A stretch of 64,000 nucleotides of DNA from Bacillota bacterium (GCA_023415795.1 JAEZJG010000007.1:62001-126000); one strand, 5' to 3'. Positions 34,586 through 42,816 are shown, counted from the first letter of the stretch. The notes: generated by a model not told the origin, from the letters alone. Made by a program: numbers and translations.

Positions 34586-34851
34586 AATTCCCAGCTCAAA
34601 CCTTTATACCAGCTTGGGTGCTTTTCCTTCTTAAATAACACTGAAACAAACAAAATAGCCAATAGCTTAAAAGTATATCCTATAACCAACACACCGCCAA
34701 AAACCAAGAACACAACGCTGAAAACCTTTACAGTAAAAGATACTTCTATCATACAAAACATCCAGTTATTACCGGTTGCCGATTGCTTCCGTTTGTTTGA
34801 GCGCTGGGGGATTGACATGAACGACTTCATTAAAGCGCCGCCGGGCAACAT
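34582..34851 (-). CDS. Small membrane protein inside the insertion
   Basis: 89 residues from ATG at 34851; later ATGs at residues 8 and 12 are possible. A basic N-terminal 30 residues is followed by a long hydrophobic stretch (VFSVVFLVFGGVLVIGYTF and LLAILFVSVLF), probably two membrane helices, and a short Lys/Trp-rich tail. No family recognised. It lies 15 nt behind the helix-turn-helix gene, in the same AT-rich insert. Confidence 0.5.
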   Translation of the reverse strand: MLPGGALMKSFMSIPQRSNKRKQSATGNNWMFCMIEVSFTVKVFSVVFLVFGGVLVIGYTFKLLAILFVSVLFKKEKHPSWYKGLSWEF

Positions 34852-34866
34852 TTATAAAAAAACTTA

Positions 34867-35187
34867 CTATTCTTTTATACCTAATATCTTATCTATTGCG
34901 CCAACTAAAGCCTTAACTGTTTCCTGATCCGAATGCTTTGCCTTTAAATACGTTTCCATAAAGACGCGTTCATGCCCTTTAATTTGTGGCGGATCAGCTT
35001 CTATCAATTGTTCAACCGTCATATCAAGCGCACGAGCCATTTTTATTACTGTGTCAACAGCCATACAGCCAATTCCTGCATTCAACCCGCTTTTAATAGT
35101 CGTATAAGGAACGCCTATCTCAATAGAGAACTGCCTGACGCTTTTATAGCGTTTTTTTATTATTTCTATTATTTGTTCGCTCTGCAT
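34867..35187 (-). CDS. XRE-family helix-turn-helix regulator in the insertion
   Basis: 106 residues. The N-terminal 60 form an XRE/Cro-like DNA-binding domain: SVRQFSIEIGVPYTTIKSGL, then the recognition region and MARALDMTVEQLIEADP, as in phage and mobile-element repressors. The C-terminal 40 are helical. A TATAAT lies about 25 nt upstream of its ATG and AGGGG serves as a ribosome site. AT-rich codon use differs from the neighbours, consistent with transfer. Confidence 0.8.
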   Translation of the reverse strand: MQSEQIIEIIKKRYKSVRQFSIEIGVPYTTIKSGLNAGIGCMAVDTVIKMARALDMTVEQLIEADPPQIKGHERVFMETYLKAKHSDQETVKALVGAIDKILGIKE

Positions 35188-35376
35188 ATATCAATAAACC
35201 CCTAAACTCTATTATATATCAACTTAGTATAACCGGACGCGCCGCAGCCTGCGGCAAAAACCGCTGCCGCCAGCACAAGCATAGTGACCGCTATCAGTCT
35301 CATCATATCGCCTCCCTGCCGGAATATTCGATGGTAAGACGTCGATTCGCGGCAAACGGTTCCCTTCATGTGCGGT

Positions 35377-35856
35377 TTAGCGCAGCGTTTTCTCCATCAC
35401 AAAGTTGGTCAGCAGAACGCCGTTGCGCTCTACCTGCTGCTCCTTAACCACAGCATATCCGCGCCGCCCGAAGAACGGCTTGGCGGTGACGGATGCGTGC
35501 GTGATGACGCGCACCTGACCTGTTTCCCGCGCGTGCTGCTCCAACGCTGCCAGCAGCACTGTGGCCACGCCGCAGCTCTGCCAGTCCTTATGAACAAACA
35601 GCCTGTCCAAATAATCGCCGTCGATATCGCCGAAGCCGATGATCTCGCCGTCGCTTTCGGCAACAACGGTGTGATGTGCAAGCAAGGATGCGTTCCATGC
35701 GGGTTTGCTGACGCTGCCGTCTGCCCATGCGCATAGCTGGACTGGGTTATAGTCTTTCGCGCATACCGAATGCACCGTTTCATGGAACAGGGCTGCAATG
35801 GCGTCGATGTCGTTTGGTTTATAGCGGCGCAATACAAATTTTTGGTTACTCATCAT
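35377..35856 (-). CDS. GNAT family N-acetyltransferase
   Basis: 159 residues. LRRYKPNDIDAIAALFHETV opens the fold; the acetyl-CoA site is in DRLFVHKDWQSCGVATVLL around residues 88-106, and the closing part PFFGRRGYAVVKEQQVERNG is typical of the PhnO/YafP-like branch. Substrate unknown. The start at 35856 follows AGGTGG. It begins 4 nt after the stop of the pentapeptide gene on the same strand, so they form an operon. Confidence 0.85.
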   Translation of the reverse strand: MMSNQKFVLRRYKPNDIDAIAALFHETVHSVCAKDYNPVQLCAWADGSVSKPAWNASLLAHHTVVAESDGEIIGFGDIDGDYLDRLFVHKDWQSCGVATVLLAALEQHARETGQVRVITHASVTAKPFFGRRGYAVVKEQQVERNGVLLTNFVMEKTLR

Positions 35857-35860
35857 ACCG

Positions 35861-36463
35861 TTACACCACCTGCACTCCGAACAGCTTCGCAATCTCCGCC
35901 GCTTGATAGACGTTGATTTTCGCACCGCGCAGCTCTGCATAGGTGTCCGACAGCATGATGCCACAAATCGTGCAATCGGACAAATCCAGTCCTTTAAGCG
36001 GCGTCTTAAAAAAATCCACATGGGTCAGATTCACGTTGCTCAATCGCATGGCTTTAAGCTTGGCTTCCGACATAAAGGCTTCTGAAAAATCGCAGCCGAT
36101 TATTTCACAACTCGTCCATGCCGTTTTGACACAGTTGATATAATTAAACGCGCTGTCCTCCATCCGAGTCTCCTTAAAAATCGCCCGGCTAAAATCGCTA
36201 CCTGTTGCCTTGCAGCGTATAAACTCTGACTTTTTCCAGTAGCTTCCGCTAAATTTACAGTTGGAGATATCGCTGGCTTCAAAATGCACCGAAGTCATAT
36301 TGACTTTAGTGAAATGACACGCTATAAACCGGCACTTAATAAAACACACCTTTTCAAAATCGATTGTAGATATATCCAGATCAGTGATCACCTCATTTTC
36401 GAAGCTTATCTCCTTGACCGGGGTTTCCTGTGATTGTGCAGCTGCGATGACATCGGCAAACAT
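35861..36463 (-). CDS. Pentapeptide-repeat protein, possibly Qnr-like
   Basis: 200 residues made almost wholly of pentapeptide repeats A(D/N)LXX with Phe or Leu at the centre: FEKVCFIKCRFIACHFTKVN, FEASDISNCKF, SDFSRAIF, CDFSEAFM, LDLSDCTI. This folds as a right-handed quadrilateral beta helix that mimics DNA; Qnr and MfpA members protect gyrase from quinolones. The C-terminus (ELRGAKINVYQAAEIAKLFG) resembles the capping helix of Qnr proteins as I remember it. The Qnr role is only a possibility. Operon partner: the acetyltransferase behind it. Confidence 0.8.
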   Translation of the reverse strand: MFADVIAAAQSQETPVKEISFENEVITDLDISTIDFEKVCFIKCRFIACHFTKVNMTSVHFEASDISNCKFSGSYWKKSEFIRCKATGSDFSRAIFKETRMEDSAFNYINCVKTAWTSCEIIGCDFSEAFMSEAKLKAMRLSNVNLTHVDFFKTPLKGLDLSDCTICGIMLSDTYAELRGAKINVYQAAEIAKLFGVQVV

Positions 36464-36669
36464 TCATGTTCCTTTCCTGAGCACCTTTATAAAATGATTA
36501 TAACATATTCTGAGGTAAGCATTCGCCCTGCAATACAGTGTGAATTGTCGATTTTGGGGTGTGAGTTGAACTTTACATCGCTGGCGGTAACTGATACTGT
36601 AATAGCTGCGATTTCACCGATTAGTAACACATGGAGTCGAACAATAACAAATTAACATAAGGGAGTCCT

Positions 36670-38649
36670 ATGAAAAAACTAATTTCTTTATTGACAGCGC
36701 TGCTGATGGTGGCTATGGCACTGGCAGGCTGCGGAGGCACAGTGCCGGCATCGTCTGAGCTGACACCGCCTGCTGGTGAGACAACAATGCCGGTAACGGA
36801 TGCCGATTCGTGGGTGATCTACTGGTATCTTTGCGGCACAGACCTTGAATCGGACAACGGCGCTGCCACTGCCGACCTTCAGGAGCTGCTCTCGGTACCC
36901 CTTCCGGAAAACGTGAAGGTTGTCATCCAGACGGGCGGTACCAGCCAGTGGCAGAACGATCTGGTTGACCCCGGCTATATCGAGCGCTTTGTGTACGACT
37001 CCAACGGAATAACGAAGCTGGAGCAGCTTCCGCTGGCCAGCATGGGCGATCAGGCAACCTTTGCGGACTTTTTATCCTTCGCGAACACCAGTTATCCGGC
37101 TGAGAAGAAGATGGTGCTGTTCTGGAACCACGGCGGCGGCTCGGTGGCCGGTGTGGAATTTGACCAGCTTTTTGACAACGATTCGCTGACGCTGACAGAA
37201 ATCCGTCAGGCGTTTGAATCTACCTGCACGCTGTCAACTGAAAACCCGCCGTTTGAGGTGGTGGGCCTTGACACATGCCTGATGGCGACGGTGGACACGG
37301 CTGCGACCTTCTCGGGTATCGGCAAATATATGGTGGCCTCGCAGGAGACGGAGCCCGGAAATGGCTGGTACTATTCCGGCTTTGTGGGCGCGCTGGCTGA
37401 AAACCCCGCCATGGACGGCGCGGAGCTGGGTCAGATTATTTGCGATACCTATGTGCAGGGCTGTGAGCTGGTTGGTACGCAGGATGCTATCACGCTGTCT
37501 GTGACCGACTTGTCTAAGCTGGATAACCTGCTGACGGCGTATGACAGCATCGGCAAGGAAGCGCTTGCCTACGCCTGCGCCGACCCCACCTTCTTTGCGG
37601 AGCTGGGCAGAAGCGCTATCAAGGCGGAAAACTACGGCGGCAACACGGCTGAGGAGGGTTACACCAACATGGTGGACCTAGGCGACCTTGTGCGCAACAG
37701 CCAAAACCTGCTAGCAGATAACGCGGACGCTGTTTTGGCCGCGCTGGACGAATGCGTGATCTATAAGATCAACGGTCCGTACAGGCAGCAGGCATCCGGG
37801 CTTTCCTGCTACTATTCCTACGACGGAGACCAGAACAACTTTAACGAATATGTGGCCGAGGGTACGGGTGTATCCTTCAAGTACCTCTACGCCTATGAGC
37901 TTTTTGGCACGTTGCCTGAGGACGGCATGGAGTATATAGCGGACTTGCAGGTGAGCGAACTGCCCGTAGTGCCGACGATTGAAGGCTCCGGTTTGCAGGA
38001 CATGCCGCTGTCTGTGGATGATGAGGGCTACGCGGTGCTCAGCATTGGCGCGGACGCGGCGAACATGCTGGCGGGCGTATACTTCCAGCTGTTCTACACC
38101 GATGCCGAAAGCGACACGATGCTGCTGCTGGGCCGGGACAACGACATCATCGCGGATTGGGACAACGGCGTATTCAAGGATAACTTCCGCGGCGTGTGGG
38201 GGTCCATCGACGGCAACCTTGTGTATATGGAGCTGGGCTACGAGGGCGACGACTACAATCTGTATAATGTACCCATTCTGCTCAACGGCGAGCGCTATAA
38301 CCTGAGCGTTGGCTACAGCTTTACCGACGAGGCTTACTACATTCTTGGCGCGAGCAAGCCGCTGGATGAAAGCGGTATGGCGGACAAGAACCTTGTGCAG
38401 CTCAAGGAAGGCGATCAGATAACGACGCTGCTGTATACCATGCCGCTTTCCGGTGACTCGACGGAGCTGACCGAATATGAAGCTGCCACCTTCACCGTGA
38501 CGGCAGGCACCGCGTTTGCGGAAATGAATATGGGAGACGGTACCTTCGTGATGGTTTATGAAATGGCAGACTCCAACAACAATACGGCAAACTCGGCGGC
38601 GGTGGTGTTCACCGTGGAGAACGGCGAAATTTCCACCTCTGTGGAGTAA
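36670..38649 (+). CDS. Clostripain-family (peptidase C11) lipoprotein
   Basis: 659 residues with a lipobox LAGC (Cys21). The caspase-like C11 domain covers about residues 45-400, with the catalytic His154 in FWNHGGGS and Cys203 in GLDTCLMA; WVIYWYLCGTDLES marks its first strand. The last 250 residues are beta-rich and may bind substrate or wall. C11 enzymes cut after Arg or Lys and need calcium or self-cleavage. It should be anchored on the outside of the membrane. AAGGGAG precedes the ATG. A hairpin follows at 38668-38696 but lacks a T tract. Confidence 0.92.
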   Translation: MKKLISLLTALLMVAMALAGCGGTVPASSELTPPAGETTMPVTDADSWVIYWYLCGTDLESDNGAATADLQELLSVPLPENVKVVIQTGGTSQWQNDLVDPGYIERFVYDSNGITKLEQLPLASMGDQATFADFLSFANTSYPAEKKMVLFWNHGGGSVAGVEFDQLFDNDSLTLTEIRQAFESTCTLSTENPPFEVVGLDTCLMATVDTAATFSGIGKYMVASQETEPGNGWYYSGFVGALAENPAMDGAELGQIICDTYVQGCELVGTQDAITLSVTDLSKLDNLLTAYDSIGKEALAYACADPTFFAELGRSAIKAENYGGNTAEEGYTNMVDLGDLVRNSQNLLADNADAVLAALDECVIYKINGPYRQQASGLSCYYSYDGDQNNFNEYVAEGTGVSFKYLYAYELFGTLPEDGMEYIADLQVSELPVVPTIEGSGLQDMPLSVDDEGYAVLSIGADAANMLAGVYFQLFYTDAESDTMLLLGRDNDIIADWDNGVFKDNFRGVWGSIDGNLVYMELGYEGDDYNLYNVPILLNGERYNLSVGYSFTDEAYYILGASKPLDESGMADKNLVQLKEGDQITTLLYTMPLSGDSTELTEYEAATFTVTAGTAFAEMNMGDGTFVMVYEMADSNNNTANSAAVVFTVENGEISTSVE

Positions 38650-38705
38650 ACGCCCAAAAAGATTGATAAAAAAGCCTTCGGTATTAAAAAACCGAGGGCT
38701 CAGTT

Positions 38706-38880
38706 TGATGACAACCTATTCTCAGGGGCGCTGCCCCCGAACCCCTTCTTGAAGAAAAGTGGGAAAAGACATGTGAAAATGCCATGAACATGGCATTTTC
38801 AGCGGGATTCTTAAGGGATCAAATCCCTTAAGCGGAGGTGTGGAGGCAGAGCCTCCATGGTCTTAGACCTTTGTCAGCAG
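38706..38880. repeat. Composite hairpin-rich repeat (GGGGCGCTGCCCCC ... GGAGGCAGAGCCTCC type)
   Basis: Four hairpins follow one another: GGGGCGCTGCCCCC (38726), GAAAATGCCATG / CATGGCATTTTC (38776-38802), TTAAGGGATCAAATCCCTTAA (38811-38831, centre included) and GGAGGCAGAGCCTCC (38843-38857). The outer parts recur inverted at 49893-50045. It sits between two similar terminator hairpins (38668-38696 and 38889-38912), as though it had been inserted into, or had duplicated, a terminator. No coding sequence is seen from 38650 to 39036. Confidence 0.7.
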
Positions 38881-38886
38881 TCTGAG

Positions 38887-38921
38887 CTCTCGGTATCAAA
38901 ATCGAGGGCTTTTTGCTTTTT
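38887..38921 (+). terminator. Terminator behind the composite repeat
   Basis: GCTCTCG / CGAGGGC (one G-T) with a 10-nt loop, followed by TTTTTGCTTTTT. Confidence 0.65.
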
Positions 38922-39036
38922 GCGGACTGTGTTGATTGCGCTGCAAGCGCAGCAATGTCTTGTTTGCGCGTATCATAGTGCCGGTATATTGGCACACTAT
39001 GTTATAGAAAACGCAATAAACACGGAGGTTTCATTT

Positions 39037-39330
39037 ATGGCTGATATGGATTTATCGAAGCTGCCACTGATGGCTTTGCAGGATATTCCCAAACCCAACG
39101 CAAACGCGCAGCCCATTGTCGCGCTGGTGAAGGAGGGCGGGCGCGTGACCGGCTATCAGCTGGCGGACGGGCGCATTCTAAACAAGGAACAAGGTGTTGA
39201 GCTGGCACGGCACGGCGGTATTCAAGGCGTGGGCATCGCGGTGCGTAACGGCAGCGAATACCTGAAATCTTTGCCGGACGGCAGTGAGAACAACAACCTT
39301 GGCAACCTGCCGTCGGTGACGCAGCAGTAG
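39037..39330 (+). CDS. DUF3892-like small protein
   Basis: 97 residues. The middle reads as DUF3892: VTGYQLADGRILNKEQGVEL, an AxxGxIxGV turn (ARHGGIQGVGIA), then the conserved finish EYLKSLPDGSENNNLGNLPS. Function unknown; members are common in Firmicutes and some near mobile or stress genes. The start at 39037 is preferred to in-frame upstream codons because CGGAGG lies 8 nt before it. Followed by a terminator-like hairpin. Confidence 0.75.
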   Translation: MADMDLSKLPLMALQDIPKPNANAQPIVALVKEGGRVTGYQLADGRILNKEQGVELARHGGIQGVGIAVRNGSEYLKSLPDGSENNNLGNLPSVTQQ

Positions 39331-39345
39331 AGGTACTTAAGGCAA

Positions 39346-39402
39346 GGGATTCCCCCCATTGCGTAAAGCATTGACTAGCATAGGGGGGAATTCTTTGTGT
39401 TT
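39346..39402 (+). terminator. Terminator-like long hairpin
   Basis: GGATTCCCCCC pairs with GGGGGGAATTC around a 23-nt loop that has its own small stem, followed by TTTGTGTTTTTTC. Confidence 0.6.
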
Positions 39403-39498
39403 TTTCTAGGGAGCTAAGAGAAGCTGCCGTATTGGTATCAACAGCCGGCATCTCAATCAATCACAATAGGCAGGAAATGGAATACAACAGAAATCCAT

Positions 39499-39537
39499 AA
39501 ATTATTTATTGATATTCAATAAATAATTTGCTATAAT
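39499..39537 (+). promoter_or_regulatory. xrtK promoter overlapped by a 31-nt perfect palindrome
   Basis: Promoter TTGATA (39509-39514), 17 nt, TATAAT (39532-39537), almost consensus. A perfect palindrome at 39499-39529 has 14-nt arms (AAATTATTTATTGA and its complement) around TAT, covering the -35 and the spacer. It is a likely operator for an unseen regulator. Confidence 0.7.
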
Positions 39538-39557
39538 CATCGCAACACAGAAAGGCG

Positions 39558-40094
39558 GTGATTCAAACGGCAAATCTGCTACGCATACTTCGCACACACA
39601 AAGCGGATATCGTCCTTGGTGCGCTCGCGCTGCTCGTTGGGGCGGGGCTGCTTGTTTGGTATGGCACGGCGGACGATGCGGCTTTGCGTGTGCTGCTGTG
39701 GCCGCATGCCAAGGCTGCTGAGGCTTTTTATAACACCACACTCATTTATCAAAGTGGTGTGGGTTATGTATCGCCGGGCGGCAGCTTTGCCGTGGGTTCT
39801 GCCTGCATGGGCATGAATTTCATCGTTATGCTGTTCTGCCTCATGGTTTGCGCCTTCACCCGGCGGTTCTGCGGCTTTGCCAAGGCCGCTTTTTTTATAC
39901 TTGCGCTGGCCGGTTCCGTCGTAGTCGGCGTATTCGTCAGCGGCCTGCGCATCATCGGCTCTATACCTTTCGTGCAATATGAAAAGTTTGCCACGCTTCA
40001 CAGCGGCATTGGCATCGCGTTATACCTCGCCGTTATTACGGGCAGCTTCATACTCGTCAATAAACTGACAGGAGGCCTCCATGAAAAACATTGA
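39558..40094 (+). CDS. xrtK: Exosortase K (XrtK)-like transpeptidase
   Basis: 178 residues with about six membrane helices. The exosortase triad is present: Cys83 in GSACMGMNF, Arg131 in SGLRIIGS and His148 in LHSGIGIAL, at the membrane-face positions known for this family. Exosortases cut C-terminal sorting signals and pass the protein to a surface acceptor. Type K is known from remembered definitions as a two-gene unit with an MSEP-CTERM protein, and that partner overlaps the end of this gene by 14 nt. The start is GTG at 39558, inside AGGCGGTGATT, an odd but close ribosome site; the promoter gives a leader of only about 14 nt. Confidence 0.85.
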   Translation: MIQTANLLRILRTHKADIVLGALALLVGAGLLVWYGTADDAALRVLLWPHAKAAEAFYNTTLIYQSGVGYVSPGGSFAVGSACMGMNFIVMLFCLMVCAFTRRFCGFAKAAFFILALAGSVVVGVFVSGLRIIGSIPFVQYEKFATLHSGIGIALYLAVITGSFILVNKLTGGLHEKH

Positions 40095-42816
40095 TAAACC
40101 TTTGCGCATAATCATTTTTGTAACGCTGCCGCAAACGCTGCTGGCTGCGCTGCTCATCCTGCTGACCGCACAGACGCCACACACCGGTGCGCTGTGGATG
40201 CTTGCCGCCAGCCTTGCCTTTGCCGCCGCGTTTACCTCTTACGCTGTGGTTTGCCGTCGCCGTGATACGATCCACCGCGAAGTGCTGATTGCGTTGGCTC
40301 TGTGCGCCTGCGCAATAATGGCTGCGTCTGCACTGCTGCTTCAGGGGGCTGTTCTATTCGGCGCTGTTAGCCTGCGACTTGCTGCGCTGCTGCTGTGCGC
40401 CGTTTCCGTGCTGTATGCCGCCGCTGCACTGTCCAAGGCCTTTGCACCGCGTGCTGATGCAGGTAAATACGCGCTCTGGCTCATTGTGCTGCCCTTCATC
40501 TGGTTCCTCGTGTTCAATATTGCTGCCGGTGTTCGGCTTGCAACTGTCTCGATTATACTGATTGCTGCGGGCGTATTCGCCGCCGCGTTTCTGCTGGGGC
40601 GTGTGCTGCTGTTGCGCGGCTCCGGCACTTTGCTGACGGACAAAAGCCGCAAGACCCGGTGGTTTGTGCTCTACTCCATATTCTCCGTATTTCTGCCGCT
40701 GGTCTGCCTGATGTTAAACCTCTCTATGGGCAACATGTTCGGAGACTTCTCCGATCCGGCGTTCTTTATCATACCCGCCTTCAATGGTGTCTGTCTGCTG
40801 ATACCGCCCTTTGCCGACAAAAGGCTGCGACTGCTGCGCTTCTTTCTGCTGTCCGCTGCGCTGACCTATTTCGTGTACTTCTTTGTCGTTTTTGTCCCAT
40901 ATATGCCGATCGGCTTCTTGGGATTGGTAATTATTTTGGGAGCGCTGCTGTTTGCACCAGCGGGGGCCTTGCTGATGCAAATGTTTGAGATCGTGCGTGA
41001 ATGGCGGCAGCTTAAAGCCCTTTGGAGCGGCGGGCGCGTGCTGGGCGTGTTTCTCGCGGCGTTGCTGCTGATACCCGCTTGCATGCTGACCAGCTACATT
41101 GGAGACAAGAAAAACCTGGAGAACGCGGTTTCGTATCTGGAGGCAAGTGCAGCCCCCTCGGGCGAGCGGGTGGATTTGGAGCGGCTGGAGCGCACGCTAA
41201 GCAGCTCTGGCGGCACGTTTGAGATTGGCCGCGACATATTCGTCGAGTTTTCTACCACCTCTAATACGCCGCTCATTTCCGCCGCCTATTCCGCGCTTGT
41301 GCTGGACAGCAAGGTGATGCGCGATGGCGACATCGACCGCATGAAACGACTGTTCTTTGATGAGTACGATATACCGTGGGATGGCGAAATATCCGACGGA
41401 CTCACCGTTAACGAACAGCAGCTCAGTGACGTGCGCCTCACCGATGTACAAACTGAAACTACATACGATGCCGGAATCGGTGCCAGCCGCACCTGGGTAC
41501 ACCTCACGCTGCAAAACCCCACGATGGATGGGGGCGAGGAATATGTGTCGCTGTTCTCGTTGCCTGAAGGCGCGTATGTCAGCGACTATTATCTGAATGT
41601 AGGCACAACGCGTAAATATGGCATACTGGCGGACGAGCGCGCGGCGATGTCAGTGTATGAGGACATCGTGCGCGTTCAGCAGGATCCCGGCGTGCTGCAT
41701 TATGTGAACAACGGACAGTTGGAGCTGCGCGTGTTCCCATTTGACTCAAATCAGACGCGGCATACCGGCTTTGAAATCATCCATACGCAGTCATTTACAC
41801 TGTCAATGGATGGTCAGAAGGTTAGTATCAAAGCTGATAATACGCCGGATGAACTGAGCTTTCGCGGAGGCACGCTGATCTCCGCCAATATGAAGCAGAC
41901 GCTGCCTGCTGCACAGATGCGCGGGAAGACATACTGGTTTATTGTGGACAGCTCGGCACACAGCAGCATCGGTTATCAATTGTCGTTGATCGAGGATTAT
42001 GCCTCTATGAGCGGTATCGGAAGTGATGCGCGGGTAATCTTCGCGTCGTACGACGTGACCGAAACAGCGTTGAGCGCTGCGCGCAGCCATTATATTGAAC
42101 CGCACAGCGGGTTTAACCTTGCGCTGGCGGTTAGGCATGCGCTCACTGAAAACGGCGGCGACACCGTGCCGGTTATATTGTTCACGTCGGGTAATCCAGC
42201 GGGTGCGCTGATGCCGGAGCACTGCGCGTGGCTGGCCAAGCAGTATCCCGAAAGCCCGTATTTCTACCACTTGCGTGATGATTTTAAGCTGACTCCATAT
42301 GATTTTAGTGATAATAAGGCGGGTGCGATCATGGATGTCCCGACTGTATATCCGCTGCGGCAGTACGGCGGCATTTACGTGCGCGATGACGGCCAGAGTG
42401 AGATTGTTCCCGCAGAAAGCAGCGGCGACTGGACGCTCTCCGGCAGTCAGTTCACAGATGCACTGACGCTGGATGCGGCCATTCGCAGCAATTCTGCCAT
42501 GGACAAGACTGCTTCGCTCAAGCTGCTCCGCGCTGCATTCCGCAGCCACGTGCTCACGCCGCAAACCGCGTTTATTGTGGTGGAAACAGCACAGCAGGAG
42601 GCTGAGCTTTGGGAGCAGCAGGAAAAGCTGCTGGAACACGACAGCGCTCTAGCCGCGCGGGAAACACTGGACGAGCCGCCTATGGTTTTGCTTATGATGA
42701 TCGTGGCGGGGGCAGTGGTAATCTGGCGGCTAGTTCGGATGCGCCGCCGTAATTTGTGCATGCAGGCAGCGTCCATTAGCGATGCACCAAAAAAGTCGCG
42801 ACCGGACAGACTGTAA
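40081..42816 (+). CDS. MSEP-CTERM protein: multi-pass membrane part, VIT domain and C-terminal sorting signal
   Basis: 911 residues, matching the family size of about 900. About ten membrane helices fill residues 1-340. A VIT-like domain lies near 445-590 (LTVNEQQLSDVRLTDVQTET, then VSLFSLPEGAYVSDYYLNVG, MSVYEDIVRVQQDP and LELRVFPFD), followed by a VWA-like region. The C-terminus is a sorting signal: LDEP (863-866) in place of MSEP, a hydrophobic helix (867-885) and RMRRR. It is the presumed single substrate of the exosortase just upstream. ACAGGAGGCCTCC precedes the start, which lies inside the exosortase gene. Confidence 0.87.
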   Translation: MKNIDKPLRIIIFVTLPQTLLAALLILLTAQTPHTGALWMLAASLAFAAAFTSYAVVCRRRDTIHREVLIALALCACAIMAASALLLQGAVLFGAVSLRLAALLLCAVSVLYAAAALSKAFAPRADAGKYALWLIVLPFIWFLVFNIAAGVRLATVSIILIAAGVFAAAFLLGRVLLLRGSGTLLTDKSRKTRWFVLYSIFSVFLPLVCLMLNLSMGNMFGDFSDPAFFIIPAFNGVCLLIPPFADKRLRLLRFFLLSAALTYFVYFFVVFVPYMPIGFLGLVIILGALLFAPAGALLMQMFEIVREWRQLKALWSGGRVLGVFLAALLLIPACMLTSYIGDKKNLENAVSYLEASAAPSGERVDLERLERTLSSSGGTFEIGRDIFVEFSTTSNTPLISAAYSALVLDSKVMRDGDIDRMKRLFFDEYDIPWDGEISDGLTVNEQQLSDVRLTDVQTETTYDAGIGASRTWVHLTLQNPTMDGGEEYVSLFSLPEGAYVSDYYLNVGTTRKYGILADERAAMSVYEDIVRVQQDPGVLHYVNNGQLELRVFPFDSNQTRHTGFEIIHTQSFTLSMDGQKVSIKADNTPDELSFRGGTLISANMKQTLPAAQMRGKTYWFIVDSSAHSSIGYQLSLIEDYASMSGIGSDARVIFASYDVTETALSAARSHYIEPHSGFNLALAVRHALTENGGDTVPVILFTSGNPAGALMPEHCAWLAKQYPESPYFYHLRDDFKLTPYDFSDNKAGAIMDVPTVYPLRQYGGIYVRDDGQSEIVPAESSGDWTLSGSQFTDALTLDAAIRSNSAMDKTASLKLLRAAFRSHVLTPQTAFIVVETAQQEAELWEQQEKLLEHDSALAARETLDEPPMVLLMMIVAGAVVIWRLVRMRRRNLCMQAASISDAPKKSRPDRL

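Larger units (their letters stand above)
34495..35232. mobile_element. 738-bp AT-rich insertion flanked by CCG duplications
   Basis: Bounded by CCG at 34492-34494 and CCG at 35233-35235. Its ends are loosely inverted: the left begins TAAATACAATTGATATTAA and the right, inverted, reads TTATACTAAGTTGATATAT, sharing TTGATAT. It is clearly richer in A and T than both flanks. It carries a helix-turn-helix gene and a small membrane-protein gene, but no transposase or integrase. Precise removal restores the lipoprotein frame, which supports a real insertion. Confidence 0.7.
34140..35306 (-). pseudogene. Lipoprotein gene interrupted by a 738-bp insertion
   Basis: The 5' part (35306-35233) codes for a lipoprotein signal peptide, MMRLIAVTMLVLAAAVFAAG then Cys21, with AGGGAGGCGAT upstream. 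The 3' part (34491-34140) codes for GHPQQAGEGTHVFVLGN and onward to a 104-residue beta-rich tail ending VEIING. Removing the insert and one CCG copy joins them in a single 142-codon frame (141 residues) through a Gly codon. As it stands the N-terminal frame runs into a stop inside the insert. The original function is unknown. Confidence 0.8.

Noticed and set aside
34495..35232. Insertion sequence with its own transposase
   Set aside because: None of the frames in the 738 bp shows a DDE, HUH or recombinase motif; it is therefore reported only as a small insertion.
41803..42639. 278-residue open frame opposite the MSEP-CTERM gene
   Set aside because: Antisense shadow with many Cys, Arg and His and no fold signature.
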